Source: Acanthochromis polyacanthus (lineage: Eukaryota > Chordata > Actinopteri > Pomacentridae). Taken from it: a stretch of DNA of 64,000 bases. Made by a program: the position numbers and the translations under genes. The notes under the pieces were generated by a model. The model searched no databases and had not been told where the DNA came from. It was given only the letters and a program-made list of their open reading frames with translations. Each line of letters starts with the position of its first letter. Within the stretch, counting starts at the first letter, position 1. Location: NCBI RefSeq assembly GCF_021347895.1, contig NC_067113.1:6305489-6369488 (forward strand), given 5' to 3'. Positions 33,742-46,699 of this stretch are shown piece after piece.

Positions 33742-36700
33742 ATGGCGTCCGTGTTGATGGAGGATCTCCATGAACTTTCTAGAGAGTTGGTGAGAGATAT
33801 TTTACACCTTGCTGAGTATGTGGAAGCAGGACCTGCTGACCCTGAGCATGTAGCGTGCAAAGCAGAGGAATTTATTGAAGTTGTTGGAGTTATTTCCGCA
33901 CTTTCCGACCAAGATATTGACCGTAGAGTGACTGCAAATTTAGAAGAAGTACTCCGCCGCTTTTCTGGTACCAGGGCGCAACAGGAGCACACACAGGGAC
34001 CAGGGCGTTTGGCCTTTGACATACCGAATGCACTTCTGGAACATCTCGTTCTTTGTGGATCACCAGCCAGTCAAATTGCAGCGATGTTCGGAGTGTCAAA
34101 GAGGACCATCAGGAGGCGCATGAAACAATACGGTTTAAGGTATTTACACTAAATTCACAAGTTTTCAATTTATGAATTGCCAGTCTCATCCACTCAGAAA
34201 GGATATTACATTTAGTGTATTACTCGATGTTAATGTTTTTTGTTTGTGCAGAAAGACAGACCTGTATTCAGCTGTGAATGACAAGGAATTGGACCGTATT
34301 ATAAGTGAAGTCCACAGAAGACATCCAAACACCGGCTACAAGCTCATGCGAGGCCATCTGAATGCAAGAGGTGTGCGAGTTCCAAGTGAGTATAATATGG
34401 GCAATATTTAACGATATACAGTAGCCTACAACGTTACTACCTCTCGTTTGATATTGCTTTTATATAAACATTCAACCACAGGTTTTAGGAATGCTGAGTA
34501 AGGAAATGTTAACGGAAGATGATGAAATAAATTATTTAAGTAGGCTATGTTAGGCTATATAGCTCCACGGAAAAAAAAAGTTCCCTTAGTCTGTTGCTAG
34601 GCAACACAGCACGCACGTTAGGCAGTCACAACGCTACTTTGTAGCCTGATTGATCTGCAACTGTAACTTTGTCCAGTTTGGTTGATGAAACGTTGGCAAA
34701 CCTGGATGTCAGCACGGCTGGATTCAGCTTCCACTCTCCCTCATCCTCATCAGTACCTCAACAAATGACCATTGATAATTCAGTTCAAACCATATCACAG
34801 CTTTGCTTTGCTTTTATAGCCTACAACAGCTCTACAAACGTCATCATATCCATCCTCTCAGCGTGAACGTCAGTTTGCAACAACATAGCGAGTGTAATAG
34901 TTGGCTAATTAAGGGTTATATTTAGAAAACCTGTGAGAGAAGTGATTTTACTGTTACATGTCCCAGTGATGATGTAGCCTACTTTATCGGGACTCATGGA
35001 ATGTCTCTTGTCCAATCAAATCACCTGGTCGGAACTAACTGTTGTATAATTGGATTTATTTTTTAATGTATTTATTATTTAAATATGAACTGCAAAGTAA
35101 ATTAGTGAGCCTAGCTAATTTTAAGATGATGTTCATGTATCCATTTGCAATCAATCAGTAATTTTATTTGCAGTTTACTTGAAGCCAATAGCCATGCATA
35201 TCCTATCCCGAAGTATGGTTTTGCAACTTGTTTATTCTCTTTCAGCAAATTAAGTGAACTCTGATTATTTTTGAGTCTGTGGTGGCTCTGTACTGTAGTA
35301 GTTTTGCACACATCTACACACATAGTGTCTTTTATTATGAAACAACCATTTCCTCAAAATAAGTGCCTCCAAGTATTTTTGTTCCAGTACTGGTCAAGTA
35401 TATTGAACAGGTGTTTCTGAAGATGGCATTGAGTTTATGGTCATTTATTTATTTTCCTCCCCTCAGTCTCAAGACTGCAAGAGTCTTTACGCAGAGTTGA
35501 TGCAGAGGGAGTGTACATGAGACGTCTAAGACTGCGTGTATTAAGACGACGGCAGTATTCTGTTCCTGGCCCAAACTCTTTATGGCATATAGATGGCAAT
35601 CATAAGCTCATCAGGTCAGTGATACTGGCAGATAAACAATGCCTCTTTCTATAGATGTCATAATTGTTTTACAATAAAGTTGTGCCTTTTTGTGTTCACA
35701 ATTGCATGATAGGCGGAGATTTGTTGTCCATGGTGGGGTGGATGGATTCAGTCGTTTAATCGTCTACCTGACTGTGGCTGGCAATAACAGAGCTAGTACG
35801 GTCTTACAGAGCTTTATCGCTGCTGTTGAGCAGTATGGGCTGCCATCAAGGGTACGGTCTGATAAAGGGGGCAAGAATGCAGATGTAGCAGAATTTATGA
35901 TCAGGAGCAGAGGTACAGACAGGAATTCGCACATCACAGGCAGAAGTGTCCACAATCAACGGTAAATAAATATGTTTGGCAACTAGGCTCACACAAGCAG
36001 CATACCAGTTGACTGTACTTCTTTAGCATGTCACACATAAATTAACTTCTCAATTTTATCCTACACACAGAATAGAAAGGATGTGGAGAGATGTGTATGA
36101 ACATACGCTGGACCTCTTCTATCAAATCTTCACTTCATTGGAAGACCAGGGAACACTGAACCCAGACAATGAAGTCCATCTTTTTGCACTGCACCGGAGC
36201 TTCCTTCCACTAATCCAGCAAAGCCTTGACTCTTTCAAGGATGCTTGGAACTTTCATGGTCTTAGAACTGAAAGGAATCAGTCACCACAGCAACTCTGGA
36301 GAAGATACAGAGAGCAAGGCCCTATGGAGGATCTTACTGAGGTTAAAGATCAACTTTTAACACTTTTTAAATGTGTTTCTCCAAAGGAATTATGGGTGAA
36401 AATATTTTACTTGAAACAGAAGTTATGGCATCTTCAAGTCTGTTTTCAAAGATCAACCTATGAGCTGTAGTTTCTATTGTGTATTCTATGCATAACTGTA
36501 CTATTGTACAAAACTGGATAGGCAACATTTCTCACCAACTTGCTGACCAAAAATAATCTTAAGTATTTTGTGTAATGATGTGTCAGACTAGTTTTAAGTA
36601 CAAGGTTGATCATACTTGTCCTCCATTCAGGTTTATGAAGACTATGGGATCGACTGGAACGGACCTCACACTCTTCATGGAGGCACTGTGTCAGTCCCTG

Positions 36701-36831
36701 CGGTTCAGCTGGCCCGTGAGCTCTCGGAGGAAGAGGTTGCCATTTTGCCAGCTCCAGGAGTTTCTGTAACTGATGCACTTACATCATATGTAGAGGCTGT
36801 GGAAGTTTTATCAAGAATCATAGCAGACTGA
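33742..36831 (+). CDS. rve/DDE integrase-like transposase, six exons, apparently intact
   Basis: Probable transposase of the enclosing element. Exons: 33742-34139, 34252-34385, 35467-35614, 35713-35961, 36071-36341, 36631-36831. All junctions keep phase; the donor after 36341 (GTTAAA) is the weakest. Total 1401 bp, 466 residues, no stop. An N-terminal acidic/helical region is followed by a helix-turn-helix about 96-132 ([18 protein letters not shown]). A segment with [19 protein letters not shown] and the basic [14 protein letters not shown] linker leads into the catalytic core: D220 in [10 protein letters not shown]277 in RVRSDKGG and E312 in HNQRIERMW. The D277-E312 gap is 34 residues, as expected for retroviral-type integrase folds. 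A conserved tail follows ([13 protein letters not shown], then [10 protein letters not shown]). No zinc-binding HHCC domain seen. Confidence 0.88.
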
Positions 36832-37206
36832 TGTCCAACTCATGCTTTTATTTCGCATCTTAGAACATGCAAGCATAAACTGAAAAAGTTTGCTTTCCTT
36901 TATAAAAAAGAAAAAGGCCAAATCATGGTTAAGAGATTGTAAATGTACTTTATGCACAGCTCCACTCCTTTTCTTCCTGTCTCATTATTGGCCCAGAATG
37001 AACAACATGAATGCTGTTCTGTTAACACTGAAAGCTGAAGATGCACAACTGCTTTGTTTCAGTAAGTGGAAAAAATATATATGTATATGAAAAATGAAAC
37101 CACTGTCAACTACTGTACAGTATATTAAATGTTTTCAAAGACACTGAACTTGTGTCAATTGACCTGACCTCCTGAACAGTGTATTCAGTGACATCTGTCT
37201 GAAAAC
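36832..37206. other. Spacer between the two convergent transposon genes
   Basis: 375 bp of mostly AT-rich sequence, presumably both 3' untranslated regions. A TATATTAAATG near 37120 could serve as a weak poly(A) signal for the integrase transcript. Confidence 0.35.
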
Positions 37207-40200
37207 TTAAACAAGTCCAAATCCAGTCTGTGCACTACGTATGGCAGAGACAAGTGCTTCCTTGAAGTCCACATAGGTTTTGAAATGAGCTGGCAGCTTT
37301 AGTGTTTCAAAGCACGTGGAGGACATAGGAAGGGTTCCCCCAGAGATCTCCACTTTCAGTTCAGGAGGAAGCATCTCCCAGCCAACCCAGAATGTCAGCA
37401 GCTGGGCCAGTGTGCCTGATGAAGCTAAAAGTCATAAAATGGATTGAAGACTACATTTAGTTAATCTTTAATTGATCATATCTATTCATGAGACAGAAAC
37501 ATTTTTTAAAAGAGAGCAATACATTTGCCAAATAAGGTGTTAATACCCGTTTCAATGAACATCCTCAGAAAGCCAGTGATGCGGCACGTGGACTCTATAT
37601 CAAAGTCTTAATCATCACTGTCCTCAGCTGGCCATGTGATTTTTTCTAGGAGCATCTTAAAACACAATGTAATTATTTTAAAGGGAGAACTTATTTTGGT
37701 GCAGGAATATGCAGATCACATTCTTGGTAAATGGAAAAATAACCAGCTCAGTCATTGAAAAAGAATGTAAATTCATTACGCAAAGTCACAAATGTAACTA
37801 CTGACATACCTGGGGTGTGAACTGCATTTCAGCCATTTTAGGGAAAAGAAGTGAGACAACATCTGGCCTCGATGTCAGCAGGGGCCATACCATCACATCT
37901 TTCAGTCCCTTTCTCAGCTGTTTAATTTGGCGCATGGTCCTCCCAATAACCTAAGAGACAGGCCCAACCCATATTAAAGACCAAATCCTCAACCCAACTC
38001 TTACAAAAGTTGGCACAGTAGGGAAAATGTTCATAAAAGCATAATGAAGCGCTTTATAAAATCCATTCAGACTAGTACAGAATATATCAACCCTTAAGAC
38101 ATTAACACATTTTAGAATATTCCATTTTATACATTTCAGCAACTGGTGTCTTTAGTACTCAAATGCAGTGGTGAACACTTGACTGTATCGCCTTTTTAAA
38201 GTATATTATCAAAAGGCAAATTCACAAAACCAAATTTGTGTTGTTGAGCTGCTCTCAATGTACTGTAGTGTGATTTCTTGTAAAGGATTACCTTTTTTGG
38301 TATAATCATTTTTCCTACTGTCATCATTTGTGAAATTAGTTAGCCACTGTTCTATCAACATTTGCAGAAGTGAGAAATATTGTAGTTAAACTGTATATGA
38401 ATTAAACGCTGTTTTTCAAGAACTTTAACATGACTATGGATTATATTAAATGTTTCCATCTCTGCCAGTGTCGACATAGCCAGGGTTCACAACACTTTCT
38501 ATAATTTCAACAACTACAGCAATGAATTCTGTCACTTAACCATCAGGAACTCACTGCATGCAGTAGAAGTTTGTTATGCAGCCATCTCCGATTTGTTTTG
38601 TTGACTGCCGGGAGATCCCAAGACAGGGAAAGAGCTGAAACCGTGTCCTTCTGTTCCGGTGTAAGTTCTTCATGTTCAAGCTAAAAATCAAGACCATACA
38701 AGTTATTACATTTGCCCAAACAATTTTGCAAGACAAACTTTTCTATGATGCATACCAGTTCTATGACACTCCTGATGTCCAGATCAGGACAGTCTTCTGT
38801 AACAACAGTTGCCGTTTCAGGGTCCTCGTTGAACAGTACATGAACTACAGCAGGACTTAATCCTCTGACATGGGGGCCATCATGCAGAAAGCTGTGGGCC
38901 AACATCCTTCCTGCAACCCGGAAGAGGTCGCTTTCAATAAGCACCTCTGATGCTGCTGGAACAAGATGGTCAGGTTCACCCTCAAATAGCAGTGTTCGGC
39001 CCATTCCTCCTGTAAAGTACCAAGAGAGCAGAGGATAAAGTCACAACAATTAACGAATGATATACATTTAAAAATTGCTTTCAAAATATTAAGAGACTTA
39101 CCAAGATCTAGACTGAATCCAAACTGCAGTTTGGATATTATTTTTGTCATAAAGTACCGCATCACTCCCTCTCCGACAGCAACATCACCTGAAACAAAAT
39201 ACTGATAATACAGTGGAAAAACAGTGGCTGACTGATGCAGGTAACTGGATAAGGTAACTTAAGTATTGGCTGTAATTCTAGAATAGCATCCTTAATAATG
39301 ACTATTCCAGATAACAGGAGAATATTGTGCTTTTCATAAGTAGTCATCAAGTTCTATATATTTTTGGATCCCATTTTTCCATGTAACAATTCCATATAAG
39401 TATCTTATATGGAATTGTATAAACTTTACAGTATCTTTTATATTACAAACTTTATATTACCTACCAAGAAGAGTACAGTGAAGTGGACATGCCCATTCTT
39501 GCGGCTGTTTATAGAAAGAGAGAAGTTCCCGTTCCTCTTCAGAGTCCCTCATATCCATCTTCATTCTCAGTGGTTTCCCAGATGCATGTTCACTTAGCAG
39601 ATTCTCTTTGAAAACTTTGGCAGCTTGAGCTGGTTCTTTAATCAGCTTCCATTCTAAACAATAATAAAGTTATCCATTTCAGAGAGGCATGTTGTAAGTT
39701 GGCATGTCACCTGCCGATACAGATACCCTCTCATTCTACAGAAAAGAAGGAAAGTTCTGTCCATGTCACTGAAACATGTGAGGCCTAACATCTTCAGAAT
39801 TTGTTACAAAGCTGAGTTGACATGAAAACAGCATTCTGAACAAAAACTAAACATTTTAACAGTTAGAATATATAACCCAGTTGAGTGTTATTGTGTGCAA
39901 CTGTATTCTCTTATCTAATTATATCTTGCAGGTGTCATTTTCTATGGACTGAGTGCAAGTTGCACACAATCTTATAGCAACCCTATTGTGATGACACAAA
40001 CCATTGTCTGTTTCCTTGTCATTCAAGTCCTCGATGTAAATCACTGCTGGTACAACTGCACTCTCAGCTGATGTTCCAGGCCTCACTGGAACACTGTCAC
40101 TGACTGGGGCTGTCTATCATTTTCTTCACTTCGTCCTCCCTCTTGTTCTCTCTCTGATTCCTGCATGGATGTCCTTGAAGTTAACAAAATTGAAATTATG

Positions 40201-41620
40201 GTCATACTTTGTGTGCACAACACTAACAGATGCATTTTCCAAAAGAAAAGTGAATATGCTACCCTCGCATTTCTTTAGGAATTACGTACCCATTGCAGCT
40301 CAATCTGTGCAGCTTCATCTCTGAAAAGGGAACTTCCTTCTGACAAGTGATACAGGGGATGACTGGACCAGAGGCAGTTTGTGAGCTCTCCTAACAACAA
40401 TAACAAATGGTGTTTAACTAATGATTAAGAGTCACCAGTGAGCTTTGTTTTGATTATGTATTAAACTGAGTCTCTGTAAATCTATGTACACAATCTATGG
40501 GTAGATCCTGTTGAAGTGGACGTATGTAGAGTGTAGCCTGTCCAATCATCGTCGCTGGATCTTTCAGATAGGCAAGGGTGTATCCAGTGCTGGGACATGG
40601 AAGCAACACAAGATTTCGGCTACGAGTAGGTCCTACAATTTTTAGGAATTCAAAGCCTCCCCCTTCTTTGAGCTTGGGAAACACTTCCATCAGTTTATTT
40701 GTTATAATCATGGGATCGTTGTCATTCCCTGTTAAAAAAGAAAAAGAAAAAGACATAACTCACATTGACTCACCTAAAGCCTGTGACAACCATTATTCAC
40801 ACTATGAAAAGTTTGAGTCGAATATGAACATATGGAAATACTTAAAACTACAAAGAAATGCCAAGTTAAAATGCAAATAATTTCAACGAGCCACAGACAG
40901 TACAAACTTTTTTTGGTTTGGGTAAATTCCTAATTTCATACTGACCTGAAAATGTCACTTTTTGCTCTCCAAGTCCTGAAGTAAGGAGGTCTGCTTTAAG
41001 CAGCACGCTTGGAACTTTATCCGCGTTGTGGTCAGCCAAACAACAGACAGTATGTGTGTAGCTTCTTTGACTAACTTGGACTTGTGCCCGTCTTCTCGTC
41101 ATTTTCCTTCTGGCTCCACCGTTATACGGCGCAAAGAGCCTTGCTACCTCGGCTGCAACACAGAAAAATGTCACAGCTCAATAGTCACCAGTCAGCTAAA
41201 ACAGCCTCAACTTCTATCCTAGCATGTTGCTACTAACTATCACTATTCTGCCGATTAGCGAACTAGTTTTAAGCGCCCATCATTTACACTGAACATGTAG
41301 CCTACACACGAAGCACGCAGTAGGCTAATGAGTCTACCGCAAATACATTTTCGATCCAACTCCAAATAGTTATATAATTTAACCAACACATGTGTCCCGA
41401 ATCACTGATTAGCGGCACACCTGGCTAACATTAAGTTAATTAGCTTACCTTGGACAGGTGTACGTGATTGAGCAGCTGGTATCTGCTGTGACTGAGCCGC
41501 CAGAGCCGGAGGAGTTCTGCTCAGAGCTTCCTCAATCAAATTCGCTGCTTCTCTCAGCAGCTCTGGGCAGGTTTTTGACATTTTGTCGTGCACTTCGCAT
41601 GCCACATCAATATTTGGCAT
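37207..41620 (-). pseudogene. HECT-type E3 ubiquitin-ligase-like gene of the transposon, twelve exons, two breaks
   Basis: Exons in gene order: 41620-41449, 41152-40946, 40728-40490, 40390-40290, 40173-40002, 39653-39465, 39188-39102, 39009-38756, 38680-38555, 37950-37810, 37655-37547, 37424-37207. Exon 4 has a CxxC-x(n)-H-x(4)-C zinc-finger-like segment (IPCITCQKEV...MKLHRLSC). From exon 6 on it reads as a C-terminal HECT-like domain: FLHDGPHVRGLSPAVVHVLF, LSLSWDLPAVNKTNRRWL, FWVGWEMLPPEL and the catalytic-Cys box STCFETLKLP in exon 12, ending TGFGLV. It resembles fish proteins annotated as G2E3-like. HECT proteins pass ubiquitin from E2 through that Cys. Breaks: exon 5 changes frame (172 bp where one base more or two fewer would be needed), and exon 11 has an in-frame TAA at 37608-37610. 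Exon joins are by eye, so the exon-5 break could be a mis-set boundary; the TAA is direct. Confidence 0.8.
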
Positions 41621-41808
41621 AGAGGACCGAGTCTGGATTTGTAGCGATTGCCAATAAAGTTTTGTTTACTCTCGTTTCCAAACCAATGCACAGCAGAACA
41701 GCGCCACCTAGTGTATTGGAATATGTTCACAAGCTCTGCGTCAATCCATTATCTGGAATCGATTTGCCTTGACTTGATGTACAAGGTAACCAATCAGGTG
41801 TTAGGATC

Positions 41809-42167
41809 CGCCCACTGACTTTGATGGGTGAGGTTGACAGATAAAATAAATTCATGAAGCAGTGCAACACAGGACCATGAAATAATTAATTAAATAGTGA
41901 AATAATAATATATGTTTTTTTACCTGAAATTAATTGGTATTTTAATGAATTAATGACACATTTAATGATACATTTAATGAATTAATGGCACATTTAATTA
42001 ATTAATGACATATTTAATTAATTATTTAATTATGTATTTATTTATTGAATTTTGGCACATTCCAATTTTAATTAATTAATGACAGATTTAATTAATTAAT
42101 GACACATTTAATTAATTATTTAATGATGTATTTATTCATTGAATTTTGGCACTTTTACTCCTCCATA
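41809..42167 (-). repeat. Right terminal inverted repeat of the 8.86-kb element
   Basis: Inverse of 33304-33662, same length, differing at scattered positions and in the number of some short internal units. Confidence 0.9.
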
Positions 42168-42226
42168 GCAATGCCTTCAATGGTCTTTCTTTCTCTCTCT
42201 CTCTCTTTCCATATATACCCACATAT

Positions 42227-42227
<1 letters not shown>

Positions 42228-42287
<60 letters not shown>
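42228..42287. repeat. (ATAG)n microsatellite
   Basis: About fifteen ATAG units directly between the 8.86-kb element and the hAT element. Confidence 0.95.
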
Positions 42288-42288
<1 letters not shown>

Positions 42289-42591
42289 TTGGGTAATCCA
42301 TTAGTTTTAGCATTAAAAATAATATAATCTAGCCCAGGGGTCGGCAACCCGCGGCTCCGGAGCCGCATGCGGCTCTTTCAGCCCTCTGTTGTGGCTCCCT
42401 GTAACTTTGGAAAATAAATTGTTCTGCCTTTCAGGCGCGTTTCAATGCATTTTAATATAGAGAGTTTTATTGTGAAATTACCGCTCTTATTTTGACGTGT
42501 CACTTCACCGGATGTCCTGCTGGGGTTTTCCCCTGGCTGGGAGAAGTGTATGTCTGCAGCCGGATGCTGCACGAATACGACCCGCACGAAT

Positions 42592-44511
42592 TTTTTTTTT
42601 TTTTTTTTTTTTTTATTATTATTATTGTACAAACTCTCGTAGAGACAAAATATCGAAGCACAGGCACAAGATCAAGTTACACAAGCAGGCAACAGTAAAT
42701 ACAATGATTTACAGGATCAACAAATCTTCCACAGTTTGACAAATCTTATCTGCCAACAGGTTAGAGTTTCTTATAAGATTAATGGAGGACAAATATATTT
42801 TGAATTCGTTTTTGAAACACTCCAAATTAGGTAGTTGTTTTTTCCATTTGCATTTATGTAAATGATATTTACCCATAATAATGACAAGGTTAATCAAAAG
42901 TGAAGTTTCTTTTTTAAGTTTAGATTTGTATAGTAGAACATCTTCAATTGTAAATTGTTCAAGATCACTGAGTTTGTTACTCAACCATGTGTGTATATTT
43001 TGCCAAAATTTTCCACTAATTGGACAAAGAAAAAATAGATGTTCCGTTTTTTCTGGGTCATTTTGACAAAATCCACAACATTCAACTTCAAAACCAAATC
43101 TACCCCTCAAGGTTTCTGCCGATGGATAATAATTATTGAGAATTTTAAATTGCATTTCTTTAATTCTAGGGGCAATGGGCCATTTTAAAAACTTCAAGTG
43201 TTTTTCACATATTGTTTGATTATCTAGTATTTTGAGTTTGACTTTTTTATTATAATCATGATACATCCGGCCTTTAAAAACTCTATTTAAATATTTATTA
43301 TCACATTTTTTGTCTATAATTTTCATCTCTCCTATCTTTAGAGTTGGAAGTTTAATTTGAACATTTGAAAAAGTAATTGTGTTTTTTATCATCTGTAGCA
43401 AAACTGGAGGGATAGCTTTACAGATTTTTGTATATTCTTTTTTAGAGCTGTGTAGGTTAAATTTGGTTTTCAATTCTTGCAGTTGTAGAATGTCACCATT
43501 TGTATCTAAAATATCATGTACAAAGAAAATGCCATGATCAAACCAATGTTGGTTGAACAATGACTCTTTGTTGGAAAGAATTACTCTGTTATTCCACAAG
43601 GTGGCACAATGAGGGGTAAAATTATGGGTAAATGTCATTTTCCAATAGTGTAAAACTTGTTTATGGAACTCAGATAGTTTGAAAGGCAGTTTTGATATTT
43701 CAAATTCACATTTTAGTAAAAACATTAACCCGCCAAACCTCTTAAAAATATTATTGGGAATGTGATACCATATTGCATTTGGGTTCAAAATGAACTCTTT
43801 TAACCATTTCAATTTAAAAGTCCCTATCATTGCCTCAAAGTCAATTGTTTTGATACCTCCCATATTAAATTCTTTTACTAACTGTGCTTTCTTTACATAA
43901 TGTGTTTTGTTTCTCCAAATAAATTTATATATGATTGAATTAATTTTTTTAATGTTTTTGGAGTAGTATAAAGTGATTGGCATGGATATATCATTTTAGA
44001 TATACCCTCGGCTTTAGATAACAAGTTTCGACCGAAAATAGAAAGGTCTCTACTGAGCCAGTGGTTTAATGATGCTTGCATTTGATCAATTTTTTCCTTC
44101 ATGTTCACCTCTTCTCTTTGTTTTTCATCTTTAATCAACTTAATTCCTAAATATTTGACTTCTTTTTTGACAGGGATTGACATTATATCCGTGTCAGTAC
44201 ATTCATATAACGCCAGCAATTCACACTTTTTTATATTTAAATGCAGACCAGAGGCTTTTGAAAACCCTGAGATAATATTCAAAACAGTGCCTACCATGGA
44301 TTTCTCTTTTAAAAAAAAGACAGTGTCATCAGCAAACTGGCTAAGACGAAATTCATAATCAAAAAAAGTTATACCCTGGAAATTTGGATGACTTGTTATA
44401 AGATAAGCTAGAAGCTGCGTGCATAAAATGAATAACTTTGGGCTGATCGGACACCCTTGGCGTATCCCACGTGTCACCTTAATTCTGGGGGTCAACCCAG
44501 GGTTGAGTAAC
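42592..44511 (-). mobile_element. 5'-truncated LINE (L1/Tx1-like)
   Basis: Poly(T) at the plus-strand left end is the 3' poly(A) tail of a minus-strand insertion. A 15-bp target duplication ACGACCCGCACGAAT flanks it exactly (42577-42591 and 44512-44526). The 5' end is missing, so only the second half of reverse transcriptase and the C-terminal region remain. Confidence 0.92.
42709..44511 (-). pseudogene. LINE reverse transcriptase C-terminal part, one frameshift
   Basis: Starts inside reverse transcriptase: TRGIRQGCPISP, then the catalytic FADDT box, then the thumb and a long C-terminal region ending with a Cys-His cluster (CCGFCQNDPEKTEHLFFLC). Two overlapping frames, 44511 to about 43950 and 43983-42709, belong to one ORF2; a frameshift lies in the AT-rich overlap. 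Otherwise few lesions, suggesting a fairly young insertion. Confidence 0.88.
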
Positions 44512-44846
44512 ACGACCCGCACGAATACGACCGGCATGAATACGGCCCTACACTTCCGGTAAGTTTAGAACACTTTTTAAATAGAGCACCACTTACCGGA
44601 GGCTGCACGAATACGCCCACACGAATACGGCCCTACCGCAATTTACGTTTTAAATTAGTGATTTCACTCAAAATATACTTCCAACACAAAAGGATTATTC
44701 AAGGAGAATTCCCCGTTCATTTTAACCCCTGTAAGTTTTTCTACAGAGCCGCAGGCTGCTCTTTCTGGACCACACCGATAAGACGGCAATTTAAGTGCCC
44801 GCCTCCTTCATCTCGGGCCCCGTTGTTTGTGTTGCCCATTGTGTTG

Positions 44847-46690
44847 ATGCTAAAGGAAGCATTAGCAGCATTTATCACCATGATGGACAACGGTAAAGAC
44901 GTGAGTACTAACTGTGAATCGTTTTATTAGTTTAACTTGATAAAACAAATAAACAATTGATTTAGAACATTTTAAAGTTTAACGTTATAAACACTTCTGC
45001 TGTTTTCATTTCCGGAGAAAAGTTTTTAACCTGCTAAACCGAGGAACAAGCTATGTTTGAGCTCGTCATTCATTAGCACAGACGACCAGTTTTATATAGT
45101 TCCGCTGCTGTCAAACCAACGCTTAGCTTCTTTAATAATTTGTTTATTGAGTCCTAGCCAGATTTTGGAGACCCAGGTCCAGGTGATGATAATTAACTAC
45201 AAGCAGCATATTAATTAACCCTTCACCAGATGGTAAAAGCATGTTGAAATGATCTCTTCTTGTTAGAACTGTTTGTGTTCTACTGGTTTCTCTGGCATAG
45301 TTTACCAAGAAACTTTATGGACCTCTGTTATTAGTTTTTCCACCTGCGACCAGTTCAGATGTCTGCTGTGAAAAGGATTAAACTGTGAAAGTACATTTAC
45401 TTCATAGTTAGACTTTTCATTATCACATTTTTTTGTGATGCTGAGATGCTTAGTATATTTAACATTCAGTTTTGATGTAGGCTTATCCTTCACTCCGTCT
45501 ACTGAACAGCCTGTATGAAGTTGCATCATTTCACAGACTGAATCCAGGACAGTACATTTTAAATGTATTTGTCCACCTCTCGGATAAAGCTTGATTGATG
45601 TTTATGTTCACAAAATGATCTGAAAATGTTCAATTTCTCTCTTAATTTGAAGATGCACATAACAATTCAACAAGGGAGAGATTTAGATTTTGAAACATGT
45701 GGCAGCCATTGTAGGCTTACTTGCATCAGCACTGAAGAACTACAAGAGTTATATTCTTGTATCTGTTGATACTACTGCTTACTTCATATACAAGTCATCA
45801 TGTAATGGAGAAGGCAGCAGTTTTCAGTTATGTGTCTAATCGCATCTGTTTTATTTATTTTAGGGTCTGCCACGCCAGATGTCTGTGGGATTTTTATGCT
45901 TATGGTAAGGTCACATTTTTTAAACTGAGTATGTTGAAGCTTCTGTCAACAATGCAAATAAAATGCTTTGTTTTCCATCTTATCTGTTACAGTACACACT
46001 TTCCATTGTCACAAAGCAAGGGTTTGAATTCCAGGAAGTTAGTTTTAAAAAGGTTTACACAAAGAAGAAACTGATTTCTCCAAATGCTTTTGTTGTTGCC
46101 ACATACTATTCATTTGGAAGAGAAAGGACACATTTTGAACTCAGTTTTTTCTTTCTATTGTCACACTGCTTTCAGATGGACATGCCTTTGGTACGGTATG
46201 GTGGTATCTTCTTCTCATGCAGCGTTTCAAAACAGAGGGGTACGACAGCCTGAAACAACACGTGTATATAAATTTTAGTTGCAAGTTAGAGGTTCACTTC
46301 CACTTCTACAAACTGCTATTACACTATCAGTGCCATGTCAGTAGAGCATCTGGTAACTACATTAAGTTAATCAGACTGTGGATGGCAGTCTTTGTCGAGA
46401 GTATTGGTGCATGTCATTTTTTTCATCACTGTGTTGGCCTTTTTCCCCATTGTTTATCTTGAATGAATTTTGTTGTTTGAAAGGTATGGCAAGAGGTTTG
46501 CTTTCTGGACTAATGAAGGCAGAAGCCTGCTCCAAGGAACCATGAAGCCCATTTACAAAGTGCCAAAGCGGGGTGCTGTCACTGAGGAAGTTCCACTCCA
46601 TATGCAGGCTGAGACTGAGTGCACTGCAAAGGAAGCAAGACTGGTGGACTTCATGATCCAGTCAAAGGGAGCTGATAAGCATTTGGTGGT
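44847..46690 (+). pseudogene. Unrecognised gene-like segments inside the nested TIR element
   Basis: Open segments bounded by plausible splice sites: 44847-44900 (starts MLKEALAAFITMM, donor GTGAGT), 45864-45904, 45993-46143 (YTLSIVTKQGFEFQEVS... about 50 residues), 46176-46261 (GHAFGTVWWYLLLMQRF) and 46484 to about 46690 (YGKRFAFWTNEGRSLLQGTM...). Phases do not all agree between neighbours, so the exon set is incomplete or damaged. I do not recognise the family. The position between long TIRs suggests a transposon-encoded protein. Confidence 0.4.
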
Positions 46691-46699
46691 ACTTGGAAA

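Larger units (their letters stand above)
33304..42167. mobile_element. 8.86-kb TIR transposon encoding an rve integrase and a HECT E3-like protein
   Basis: Two 359-bp terminal inverted repeats (33304-33662 and 41809-42167) start TATGGAGGACTAAAAGTGCC and, inverted, TATGGAGGAGTAAAAGTGCC. Their inner parts are strings of ATTAATTAA-type units and a conserved CACCCATCAAAGTCAGTGGG end. Inside are two spliced genes in tail-to-tail arrangement: integrase-like (plus, 33742-36831) and HECT-like (minus, 41620-37207), 375 bp apart. Each gene starts 80-190 bp from a TIR, so the TIRs probably supply promoters. No convincing target duplication found. The integrase type is widespread in fish and cnidarians and may be what Repbase calls IS3EU; that assignment is from memory. 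Confidence 0.88.

Noticed and set aside
33717..34022. Minus-strand frame antisense to integrase exon 1
   Set aside because: The plus-strand frame splices in phase into five further exons with catalytic motifs; the antisense frame is a shadow.
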